Positions 51,343 to 58,879 of a stretch of 64,000 nucleotides of DNA are shown one piece after another. Below the pieces are notes generated by a model that saw only the letters and a program-made list of their open reading frames with translations, was not told the DNA's origin and made no database searches. Source of the DNA: Streptomyces sp. CC0208 (GTDB lineage: Bacteria > Actinomycetota > Actinomycetes > Streptomycetales > Streptomycetaceae); NCBI RefSeq assembly GCF_003443735.1, contig NZ_CP031969.1, forward strand, positions 6,882,001 to 6,946,000. Direction: 5' to 3'. The number at the start of each line of letters is the position of its first letter. Position 1 is the stretch's first letter. Made by a program: the position numbers and the translations under genes.

Positions 51343-52012
51343 ACCGTCCCGGACGGCACACGAAGGGGTAGCCGGCCGCCTCCTCGGCGGCCGCGGCCGC
51401 GTCGCCCGCGCGGATCGCGTCGACGAGCCGGGTGTGGTCCATGTACGTCTCCGGCGTCAGCTCCTCGCCGACGTCCTCGCGCAGCCAGTCGCGCAGCACC
51501 TCGCCGAGGTCCGCGTACACCTTGGTCATCACGTCGTTGTGCGAGGCGGCCACCACGGCCAGGTGGAAGGTGGCGTCCGCCGTCACGAAGGCCTCCGCGT
51601 CGCCCGACTGCCAGGCCTCCTCGCGCCGCACCAGGAGCACGTCGAGCTGCTTGAGGTCCTTCTCGGTACGCCGCTCGGCGGCCAGCCGCGCCGCGGACGA
51701 CTCCAGGGTGGAGCGCAGCTCGGCGACGTGCCGTGGGTCCGCGTCGGCGAACCTGCGGTGCATCACGCCCGCCAGCTCACTGGTCGCCACGACGTATGTT
51801 CCCGAGCCCTGGCGGATGTCGAGCAGGCCGTTGTGCGCGAGCGCGCGGACGGCCTCGCGGACGGTGTTGCGGGCGACCCCGAGCTGCTCGACCAGCTCGG
51901 GCTCCGTCGGGATCCGGGAGCCGACCGGCCACTCGCCCGAGGTGATCTGGTTGCGCAGCGCGGCGATGACCTGCTCGGACAGCGCCGAGCGGCGGGGATG
52001 GCTCAGGGGCAT
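51317..52012 (-). CDS. FadR/GntR-family transcriptional regulator
   Basis: A 231-residue repressor or activator. The N-terminal winged helix-turn-helix is SEQVIAALRNQITSGEWPVGSRIPTEPELVEQLGVARNTVREAVRALAHNGLL with the QGSGTYV wing, and the C-terminal all-helical FCD ligand domain includes FHLAVVAASHN with the metal-binding His. It is divergent from an MFS transporter; an AATCAT-CCT-ATGATT palindrome lies between them. It most likely controls that transporter and itself. Effector unknown. Confidence 0.9.
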   Translation of the reverse strand: MPLSHPRRSALSEQVIAALRNQITSGEWPVGSRIPTEPELVEQLGVARNTVREAVRALAHNGLLDIRQGSGTYVVATSELAGVMHRRFADADPRHVAELRSTLESSAARLAAERRTEKDLKQLDVLLVRREEAWQSGDAEAFVTADATFHLAVVAASHNDVMTKVYADLGEVLRDWLREDVGEELTPETYMDHTRLVDAIRAGDAAAAAEEAAGYPFVCRPGRFSAPASGG

Positions 52013-52065
52013 GGCACACCTTCGCACGGGCGGGACGGCATCGGACGACCCGGGGATGGACAACC

Positions 52066-52080
52066 AATCATCCTATGATT
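52066..52080. promoter_or_regulatory. Operator-like palindrome between GntR and MFS genes
   Basis: AATCAT-CCT-ATGATT is exact. TATGAT within it (52074-52079), and a second TATGAT at 52082-52087, each look like a -10 element for the MFS gene, so bound regulator would block transcription. FadR-type GntR proteins often bind such short AT-containing palindromes. Confidence 0.65.
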
Positions 52081-52094
52081 CTATGATGGGTGTC

Positions 52095-53432
52095 ATGGCC
52101 CGTGAGGAAACCCGGACAGCGAAGTCCATGAGCACCCGCAGTTCCGCCACCCCGCCCGAGGGGGGAGGGCCCCTGGCGCCCGCCCCGCGCGCGTGGGCGG
52201 TGCGCCTGGTCGTCGTCGGCATCGTGCTGTCCGCCCTCAACCTCCGCCCCGCCATCACCAGCCTCGGCGCCCTCCTCGAAGAGGTGCGCGACGGACTCGG
52301 CATGAGCGGCAGCGTGGCCGGCCTGCTCACCTCGGTGCCCCCGCTGTGCTTCGCCGTCTTCGGCGTCATGGCCCCGCGTCTGGCCCGCCGTTTCGGCGCG
52401 GGCGCGGTGGTGTGCGCCGGCATGGTCGCCATCACGACGGGCCTGCTCATACGGCCGTACACGGGCTCCACGGCGGGCTTCCTGGCCGCCAGCGCCCTCG
52501 CCCTCATGGGCATCGCCGTCAGCAACGTCCTGATGCCGGTCATCGTCAAGCGCTGGTTCCCGGACCGGGTGGGCTCCATGACCGGCCTGTACTCGATGGC
52601 CCTGGCCCTCGGTACCTCGGCGGCGGCCGCCGTGACCGTACCGGTGACCGAGGCGCTGGGCGGCAGCTGGCAGTCCGGGCTCGCGGTGTGGGCGGGCCTG
52701 GCCGCGGCGGCCGTACTGCCGTGGATTCCGCTCGTACGGGACGGGGGGCCGGCCTCTGCGGAGTCGAAGGTGGCCCGGAGCGTACACACGCGTGTGCAGG
52801 GCGCCGGGCCCGTCCGGCACGTACACGCGCGCGTGGAGCCGCCCGCGCTGCGGATCACCCGGAGCCGGACCGCCTGGGCGCTCGCCGTCTTCTTCGGGCT
52901 CCAGGCCACCGCCGCCTACATCACCATGGGCTGGATGGCGCAGATCTTCCGGGACGCGGGCGTGCCCGCGGGCACCGCCGGGCTGCTGCTGGCCGTCACG
53001 ATGGTGATGGGCGTCCCGCTGGCCTTCGTCATCCCGCGCGTGGCCACCCGGCTGCCGCACCAGGGCCCGATCGTGCTCGCGCTCGGCGTCTGCGGTCTCG
53101 CCGGATACGCGGGCCTCTACCTCGCTCCCGCCGCCGGAGCCTGGGCCTGGGCCGTCCTGCTCGGTGTCTCCAACTGCGCCTTCCCGCTGGCCCTCACCAT
53201 GGTCGGGATGCGTGCCAGGACCGGCGCGGGCGTCGCCCAGCTGTCCGCGTTCGCGCAGAGCACCGGCTATCTGATCTCCATCCCGGGACCGCTCCTGGTG
53301 GGCGTGCTCTACCAGCACAGCGGCGGCTGGGGCCTGCCGATCGCGCTCATGATCGGCCTGATGATCCCGCAGATGGCGGTCGGGGTCCTCGCGGGCCGCG
53401 ACCGCACGGTGGAGGAGGAGGCGGCCCGCTGA
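52095..53432 (+). CDS. CynX/NimT-family MFS transporter
   Basis: A 445-residue, 12-helix major facilitator transporter. The first helix carries LSALNLRPAITSLGALLEEVRDGLGMS, characteristic of the CynX/NimT (cyanate and 2-nitroimidazole) group. The central loop between helices 6 and 7 has an expanded polar stretch, SVHTRVQGAGPVRHVHARV. ATG at 52095 lies seven bases after a TATGAT, consistent with a leaderless message; ATG at 52086 is also possible. It is divergent from a GntR regulator, which should control it. Substrate unknown. Confidence 0.87.
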   Translation: MAREETRTAKSMSTRSSATPPEGGGPLAPAPRAWAVRLVVVGIVLSALNLRPAITSLGALLEEVRDGLGMSGSVAGLLTSVPPLCFAVFGVMAPRLARRFGAGAVVCAGMVAITTGLLIRPYTGSTAGFLAASALALMGIAVSNVLMPVIVKRWFPDRVGSMTGLYSMALALGTSAAAAVTVPVTEALGGSWQSGLAVWAGLAAAAVLPWIPLVRDGGPASAESKVARSVHTRVQGAGPVRHVHARVEPPALRITRSRTAWALAVFFGLQATAAYITMGWMAQIFRDAGVPAGTAGLLLAVTMVMGVPLAFVIPRVATRLPHQGPIVLALGVCGLAGYAGLYLAPAAGAWAWAVLLGVSNCAFPLALTMVGMRARTGAGVAQLSAFAQSTGYLISIPGPLLVGVLYQHSGGWGLPIALMIGLMIPQMAVGVLAGRDRTVEEEAAR

Positions 53433-53480
53433 GGCCACCCTGGCAGCCTTGGTAAGAGACCGGGGTGCGAGACTGGCCGT

Positions 53481-53597
53481 ATGCCAGTGCTCGACCCGAA
53501 TCCCCAGAACGGCCAGAAGAAGATGCTGCTGGTCTTCGGCTCGTTCTTCGCCATCTTCGTCATCATCGCGATCATCGCGACGATCGCCTCGCCCTGA
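53481..53597 (+). CDS. 38-residue single-helix microprotein, SGM_5486 family
   Basis: The product starts MPVLDPNPQNGQKKMLLVF and then forms one membrane helix ending in IATIASP. From memory it matches the family called SGM_5486 transporter-associated protein, found after CynX-type MFS genes in Streptomyces. It lies 48 bp downstream of the MFS stop and on the same strand. The Pro/Asn/Gln N-terminus would be cytoplasmic. A role as a small regulatory subunit of the transporter is inference. Confidence 0.8.
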   Translation: MPVLDPNPQNGQKKMLLVFGSFFAIFVIIAIIATIASP

Positions 53598-53625
53598 TCC
53601 CGCTCACCAGCTCCCCGACCCTGTG

Positions 53626-53653
53626 GTGGGGTTAACCCCACATCCCCTAGGGG
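53626..53653. promoter_or_regulatory. Paired palindromes GTGGGGTTAACCCCAC and CCCCTAGGGG
   Basis: A perfect 16-base palindrome (53626-53641) is followed three bases later by CCCCTAGGGG (53644-53653, set in CATCCCCTAGGGGGTG). The second resembles the C-tract/G-tract operators of copper-responsive CsoR repressors. They lie about 120 bp before the small membrane protein gene at 53772. Confidence 0.5.
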
Positions 53654-53771
53654 GTGAGTGTCAGGGTCAACTGGGTGGATCACCGGATGGGTTGAGGGCC
53701 GCCGGTTCCGTACCTTCGAGATGTGACCGCGAGAAGCGGATCACGGGACTCGAAGACCCGCGGAGGCACTC

Positions 53772-53978
53772 ATGTCGGCCCCTACGCAGACCCCGCCCCA
53801 CCCGGCGTCCCGGGGCGGCGTCGACATCCGGCTGCCCTGGTGGGCCCTCGCAATGCCGACGCTCGCCTTCGTGGTGCTCCTGGCCCTCATCCTCAATCCC
53901 GCCGACGCGCACGCGGCCTCCGGCGACCCCCTCGTCACCCAGTTCCTGGAGCGCGTACAGCAGCTCATAGCCCGCTGA
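53772..53978 (+). CDS. Small single-pass membrane protein
   Basis: A 68-residue protein of unknown function. A polar Pro-rich N-terminus (SAPTQTPPHPASRGG) leads to one hydrophobic helix (WWALAMPTLAFVVLLALILNPADA) and a short amphipathic tail (PLVTQFLERVQQLIAR). It could be a signal-anchored or cleaved secreted peptide (cleavage after AHA). CGGAGG lies before the ATG. Two palindromes precede it. No homologous characterised protein is recalled. Confidence 0.72.
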   Translation: MSAPTQTPPHPASRGGVDIRLPWWALAMPTLAFVVLLALILNPADAHAASGDPLVTQFLERVQQLIAR

Positions 53979-54043
53979 GCACCCGCAAAGCCGCCCGTCA
54001 ACTCCCTGCGCCCCATGGCCTGTTTCATGCGAAGCTGGATCCT

Positions 54044-54562
54044 ATGAGCGTCGCAGATCCCCGCAGGATTGTCCTTTTCCGGCATGCGAAAGCCGACTGG
54101 CCCGAGGTGACCGACCACGAGCGGCCGCTCGCCGACCGGGGGCGAAAAGATGCAGCGGAAGCCGGGCGACGGCTGGTCGACTCCGCCATCCCCCTCGACC
54201 TGGCCCTCTGCTCCACCGCGACCCGGACCCGTGAGACCTGGAAGCTCGCTGTGCAGGAATTCCCGCACCGGCCGAAAACGGTCTACGAGGAGCGGATCTA
54301 TGAGGCCTCTCCCGGTGAGCTGATCGCCGTGCTGAACGAGACTCCGGACGACGTGCAGAACGCCGTCCTGATCGGCCACAACCCGGGCGTGCAGGGCCTC
54401 GCCGACGTCCTCGCGGGCGCCGCCGAGGGGGACGCCCGCCAGCGGATGAGCGGCCGCGGCTTCCCGGCCGCCGCCTTCGCCGTCCTGTCGTTCAGCGGCC
54501 CCTGGAAGGCCCTGGAGCCCGGCACGGCCACCCTCGTCGACTACTGGGCGCCGTCCGACTGA
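54044..54562 (+). CDS. SixA-type phosphohistidine phosphatase (histidine phosphatase family)
   Basis: A 172-residue branch 1 histidine phosphatase. The catalytic RHG-like motif is LFRHAKADW near the start, the second His lies in LIGHNPGVQ, and CSTATRTRETW supplies the Arg ligands. SixA removes phosphate from histidine phosphotransfer domains such as ArcB in E. coli; targets in Streptomyces are unknown. ATG at 54044 is chosen because the frame upstream is not protein-like. It converges on serB across a strong hairpin. Confidence 0.87.
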   Translation: MSVADPRRIVLFRHAKADWPEVTDHERPLADRGRKDAAEAGRRLVDSAIPLDLALCSTATRTRETWKLAVQEFPHRPKTVYEERIYEASPGELIAVLNETPDDVQNAVLIGHNPGVQGLADVLAGAAEGDARQRMSGRGFPAAAFAVLSFSGPWKALEPGTATLVDYWAPSD

Positions 54563-54606
54563 CGGCGACGACTGACGGCGACACGCCCTCCCACTGGCGC
54601 GAGACA

Positions 54607-54647
54607 CGGCAGGGGCCCGGCACCACCACGGTGCCGGGCCCCTGCCG
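54607..54647. terminator. Bidirectional terminator between sixA-like gene and serB
   Basis: Arms of 18 bases (54607-54624 and 54630-54647) are exact complements around the loop ACCAC. The hairpin lies between two convergent genes. Confidence 0.87.
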
Positions 54648-54663
54648 ATCCGTCGTCCGGAGG

Positions 54664-55878
54664 TCAGTCCTCCTCGTGCGCGTCCGCCGCCTCGACCTCT
54701 TCGCGGGTGATGCCCAGCAGATACAGCACGGTGTCGAGGAAGGGCACGTTCACCGCGGTGTGCGCGGCCTCCCGCACCACCGGCTTGGCGTTGAAGGCGA
54801 CGCCGAGCCCGGCCGCGTTGAGCATGTCCAGGTCATTGGCGCCGTCACCGATCGCCACCGTCTGGGACAGCGGCACCCCCGCCTCGGCGGCGAACCGGCG
54901 CAGCAGTCGCGCCTTGCCCGCGCGGTCCACGATCTCCCCGGTGACCCGGCCCGTCAGCTTCCCGTCGACGATCTCCAGGGTGTTCGCCTGGGCGAAGTCC
55001 AGCCCCAGCCGGTCCTTGAGGTCGTCGGTGACCTGGGTGAACCCGCCCGAGACGACACCGACTTGGAAGCCGAGCCGCTTCAGCGTACGGATCAGGGTCC
55101 GCGCGCCCGGCGTCAGCCGCACCTCGGAACGCACCTTGTCGACGACCGAGGCGTCCAGCCCCCCCAGCAGGGCCACGCGTGCGTGCAGCGACTGCTCGAA
55201 GTCCAGTTCGCCGCGCATCGCTGCCGCGGTCACCTCGGCGACCTCGTCCTCGCAGCCGGCGTGCGCGGCGAAGAGTTCGATCACCTCGTCCTGGATGAGC
55301 GTGGAGTCCACGTCCATGACGACGAGCCGCTGGGCCCTGCGGTGCAGACCGGCGGCCACGACGGCAACGTCCACGCCGAGCTTGCCGGCGTCCGTCACCA
55401 GGGCGGTGCGCAGGGGCTCGGTCTCCACGCCGGACACCGCGAACTCGACGGCGGTCACCGGATACTTGGCCAGCCGGAAGATACGGTCGATGTTGCCGCC
55501 CGCCTTGGCGATCTTGGCGGCGATCGCGGCGGTGGCCTCCGCGGTGAGCGGGTGCCCGAGCACGGTGACCAGGGAACGCCCCAGCCCTCGCGGCCGGTTG
55601 TCGCCGAGACCGGAGATGATCTCCGCCTGCATCTTGATCGACTCGGCCCAGCTGTGGACGGTCGCCCGCAGATCGCCCTCCAGTGCGCGGGGCGGCGCGG
55701 TCACGAGCGCGCACAGCACCATTCGGCCACGCGTGACGACCTGCTCGATGTCGACCACGTCGACGGAGTAGGCGGCGAGGGTGTCGAAGAGGCCGGCCGT
55801 GATGCCCGGCCTGTCCTTCCCGAAGATCTTGACGAGAAGGGTGGGGACGTCGGAGAACGAGGTCTGCTCAGCGCTCAT
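54664..55878 (-). CDS. serB: Phosphoserine phosphatase with N-terminal ACT domains
   Basis: Last step of serine synthesis. The 404-residue protein starts with two ACT-like regulatory domains (TLLVKIFGKDRPGITAGLFDTLAAY, then RSLVTVLGHPLTAEATAAIAAKIAKAG). A HAD phosphatase domain follows, with motif I MDVDSTLIQDEV, Thr/Ser motif VGVVSGGFTQ and motif III IGDGANDLDML. ACT domains bind serine or related amino acids in mycobacterial SerB2, giving feedback control. ATG at 55878 follows GAGGCACC; the upstream frame is G-tract-derived and not coding. Convergent with the SixA-like gene. Confidence 0.95.
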   Translation of the reverse strand: MSAEQTSFSDVPTLLVKIFGKDRPGITAGLFDTLAAYSVDVVDIEQVVTRGRMVLCALVTAPPRALEGDLRATVHSWAESIKMQAEIISGLGDNRPRGLGRSLVTVLGHPLTAEATAAIAAKIAKAGGNIDRIFRLAKYPVTAVEFAVSGVETEPLRTALVTDAGKLGVDVAVVAAGLHRRAQRLVVMDVDSTLIQDEVIELFAAHAGCEDEVAEVTAAAMRGELDFEQSLHARVALLGGLDASVVDKVRSEVRLTPGARTLIRTLKRLGFQVGVVSGGFTQVTDDLKDRLGLDFAQANTLEIVDGKLTGRVTGEIVDRAGKARLLRRFAAEAGVPLSQTVAIGDGANDLDMLNAAGLGVAFNAKPVVREAAHTAVNVPFLDTVLYLLGITREEVEAADAHEED

Positions 55879-56009
55879 GGTGCCTCCACCGTATCCGGCA
55901 CCCAGTGCCTTCCGCTCCCGCGGTCCGTCTGACGGACACGGAACAGTGGGTGTCGAGCGGGTGGCGAGGTCTTTACGGGCGGGATACGGGCGGGACACAG
56001 GCGCACTGC

Positions 56010-56020
56010 GGGGGGGGGGG
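56010..56020. repeat. Eleven-base G homopolymer
   Basis: A run of 11 G residues lies between serB and the streptophobe gene, followed by repeats of a CTTTGTG-type segment with further G runs (to about 56045). Homopolymers of this length are prone to slippage or sequencing error. It does not lie within a credible gene. Confidence 0.85.
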
Positions 56021-56099
56021 CTTTGTGCGGGGGCTTTGTGCTGGGGTGGCGTCGCCGGGGGCCCTGCATGCACGGCGTCGTCGTACGGGTGTGTGCCGG

Positions 56100-58652
56100 T
56101 CAGCGCCGTCCCTTCGGCTTCCCGGGGGGCGGTGGCGGCGGGGGCGGGGGAGGAGGCGGTGGTGGCGACTGCGGGCCCTCGTCCCCGGAGCGTCGGGCGC
56201 CGGGCCGCTGCCCGGGGGGTCGGCGCGGTGAACGAGGGGGCTGGTCGATCGGTCGGGCCATCGTCGGGGCGCCGTAGACGTTGTCGTTGTCGGGCGGCGG
56301 CGAACCGTCAGGCCGACGCGGTCCCGCCGTAGGCCGAGCGCTCTCCTCAGGAGGCTGCACCGTGTCTTGAGGCCGCCCACCGCTGCCCTCTCCCGAATTT
56401 GCCGGTCCCTGTTCTCCCCGACGACGGCCCGGCCGATCGCCCTCAGCCCCCGGCACTGGCCCACCGTCGCCGGCGGGCCGCGCGTCCTCGGGCCCCCGCA
56501 GCTCGTCCGGGACCCGCAGGTACGGGTTGGTGGCCGGATTGGGCGGGCGATAAGGCGCACCAGGCACGTACGGCCCGGTCTCGCCGCGAGATGTGCCGGC
56601 CTCGGCGCTCTGCGACCCCGCCTCACCATCGCGCGGCGCGGTTCCACCGCCTTGCACCCCGGCCTCGCCGCTTTGCGGCTGCGCCTCCCACCCGGGCCAC
56701 CCTGCCTGACCGGGGTAGGCCCTGCCCTGATCGGCCTGCGCTCCCGCTTCACCTCGATCGACCCCTGGCCCGCCGCGGTGTGGTCCTGCCTGGGCGCCGT
56801 ACGGTCCGGCTGCGCTTTTGTCGTTGGGCTGTGCTCCGCCTTGGTCGGTTCCGGGGCCGCCGCGGTGTGGCCCCGCCTGGGCGCCGTACGGTCCGGCCGC
56901 ACCCCCCTCGTAGAGCGGTGACCCGCCGCGATCGGCCCCCGGTCCACTGCGATAGAGCCCGGCCTCACCGCCGTACTCCGCAGCCGCACCCTCCTCATAG
57001 GACAGCGCCCCGCCCTCGTAGGACCTCGACACGTCGTCGTACGAGCCGCCCGTCCCCTCGTACCTCCCTGGCCCGCCCCCAGAAGCCCCCGGCTCACCCC
57101 CGGCTTCCCCCCAACGCGTCCCGGCCCCTCCCGCGCCCGCACCAGCCCCGCCCCCGTAAGGAGCGCTCGCCCCACCCCCGTAAGGAGCGCCCGCCCCAGC
57201 CCCCACACCAGAACCCGCACCCAGACCCCCCGCCGAGTCACCCAGTGCCAACCCCGCCGCCCGAGACCCCGCCGCCCCCGTCGCCCTCGCCAGCAGCGCC
57301 CCCGCGGCGCCCGCCCCCGCTCCCCACAGCGCGCCGAGCAGCACCGCCATGCCGAGCTGACCCCGAAGCCGGACCCCAGCGCCGAACGCGTCGAACCCCA
57401 GCACCGACAGCGAGGCGTCCACCGACACCTCCGTCAGCCAGGCGAGCAGCGGCAAGGCCAACGCGGTCGCGATGCCCAGCCGCACCGCGCACCGGCCCGC
57501 GAAACCGAGGGCTCCCGGATCCCGTGCGCCCTCGTCACTCACCCCCACCGGCGTCCGCACAGCGGTGAGCACCCCCGCCAACAGCATCATCAGCGCCGCC
57601 CCCACCCCCAGCAGCCACACCCGCCCGTCCAGTTCCGCCAGGTGCCCCAATGTCATCGACTGGTCGGAGTCCGAGTCGAGCAGCCGGTCGAGGGGGTCCG
57701 GGAGGAAGTTCGTCAGGACGCCCGTCGCCCGGCCGTCGAAGGGGACGAACAGGCCGACAGGGATCCCCAGCCACACCCCGTTCGGCGCCCCGAGCAGCGC
57801 CGCTCCGGCGATCCGCTTGGGGTGGTCGTCGCCGATCGCCGCGTACGCCGCCGCCGAGAGCCCCGCGGCCACCGCGACCAGCAGCACCGTCACGAGGGCG
57901 GAGACGGCCGGCCGTACGACGCGGTGCACCGCCTCCCAGCCGCGCGGCAGCGGCGTACGACGGGACGCCAGCAGCGCGATCAGCAGGATCCCGGCCGACC
58001 AGCCGAGCCCGCCGAGCAGCGTCGGTGCGGTGTCCACCGTGAAGCCGACCGCGGCCTTCGCGTCGATGAGGTTGCCGATCCGGTCCGGCAGCAGGCCACC
58101 GATGTCCCCGACGTCCCCCAGCCCGGGGATGTCGAGACCGCCGCCCCCGCCCCCGCCGGGCAGCTTGTCGAGCCCCAGTGCACCCCCGTCGATCGTGATG
58201 ACGTCGTGCCCCGCCCAGGCCAGCCCGCCCATCATCACCGTGAACAGGACGACCACCGAGCTCGCGCGCGCGAGGAGTTCGGACGGCGCGATCACCGCCC
58301 CGGCCCCCCGCAGGGACCGTAGGAAGAACCAGGACAAAAGCACCGCACCGACCAGGCTGACACCCAGTGGCGTGATCTCGATGGCGGTCGCCGCCTGCGC
58401 CCCCGTCAGCCCGAACGCGGACACATCACCGGAGGGAGTCACCGAACCACCCGCCGCAAGGGCCACAACAGCCGCGGTCATCGGGCCCAGCGAGGCCGCG
58501 GAATCGGCCTCCAGCAGATGCAGTCCGAGCGCGGCCGCACCCGCCATCCCGATCAACGCCCAGCTCACGGCGGCTATGGCGGACAGCAGGATGTCTCCCC
58601 ACGGCAGCCGCACGCCGTGCTTCGTGGTCTCGACGCCCCTGGACGCACTCAT
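56100..58652 (-). CDS. Streptophobe-family multi-pass membrane protein with long disordered tail
   Basis: An 850-residue protein of unknown function. Residues 1-470 have about ten to twelve hydrophobic segments (for example GDILLSAIAAVSWALIGMAG and VVVLFTVMMGGLAWAG). A Gly-rich loop, LPGGGGGGGLDIPGLGDVG, interrupts them. From about 490 to the end the chain is a low-complexity cytoplasmic tail rich in Gly, Ala, Tyr, Pro and acidic residues with repeats such as YGGGA and GPYGAQAGPHRGGPG, ending in a run of about 13 Pro and a basic GKPKGRR. From memory this matches proteins labelled streptophobe, known only in Streptomyces relatives. It is divergent from the FHA-ABC gene. Confidence 0.83.
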   Translation of the reverse strand: MSASRGVETTKHGVRLPWGDILLSAIAAVSWALIGMAGAAALGLHLLEADSAASLGPMTAAVVALAAGGSVTPSGDVSAFGLTGAQAATAIEITPLGVSLVGAVLLSWFFLRSLRGAGAVIAPSELLARASSVVVLFTVMMGGLAWAGHDVITIDGGALGLDKLPGGGGGGGLDIPGLGDVGDIGGLLPDRIGNLIDAKAAVGFTVDTAPTLLGGLGWSAGILLIALLASRRTPLPRGWEAVHRVVRPAVSALVTVLLVAVAAGLSAAAYAAIGDDHPKRIAGAALLGAPNGVWLGIPVGLFVPFDGRATGVLTNFLPDPLDRLLDSDSDQSMTLGHLAELDGRVWLLGVGAALMMLLAGVLTAVRTPVGVSDEGARDPGALGFAGRCAVRLGIATALALPLLAWLTEVSVDASLSVLGFDAFGAGVRLRGQLGMAVLLGALWGAGAGAAGALLARATGAAGSRAAGLALGDSAGGLGAGSGVGAGAGAPYGGGASAPYGGGAGAGAGGAGTRWGEAGGEPGASGGGPGRYEGTGGSYDDVSRSYEGGALSYEEGAAAEYGGEAGLYRSGPGADRGGSPLYEGGAAGPYGAQAGPHRGGPGTDQGGAQPNDKSAAGPYGAQAGPHRGGPGVDRGEAGAQADQGRAYPGQAGWPGWEAQPQSGEAGVQGGGTAPRDGEAGSQSAEAGTSRGETGPYVPGAPYRPPNPATNPYLRVPDELRGPEDARPAGDGGPVPGAEGDRPGRRRGEQGPANSGEGSGGRPQDTVQPPEESARPTAGPRRPDGSPPPDNDNVYGAPTMARPIDQPPRSPRRPPGQRPGARRSGDEGPQSPPPPPPPPPPPPPPGKPKGRR

Positions 58653-58879
58653 GGCAGACCCCCCGATCCGCGGCGCGGCCGAGACCGCGCTTGTCCCCCT
58701 CGCGTGGATTACCCACTCTCCGGGTCGGTTTCAACCCCGTCAACGGAACCGGCCGAAGCGCGCGAACGTGGTGTTCTCGGGGCTCGACTTTCGGTCATGA
58801 GGGGGATCCTGAAAGAGTTCCCGACGATGTTCGACATCCCTACACTCCCTGTGACGGGGGCAATGCGGGGGACTACTCA

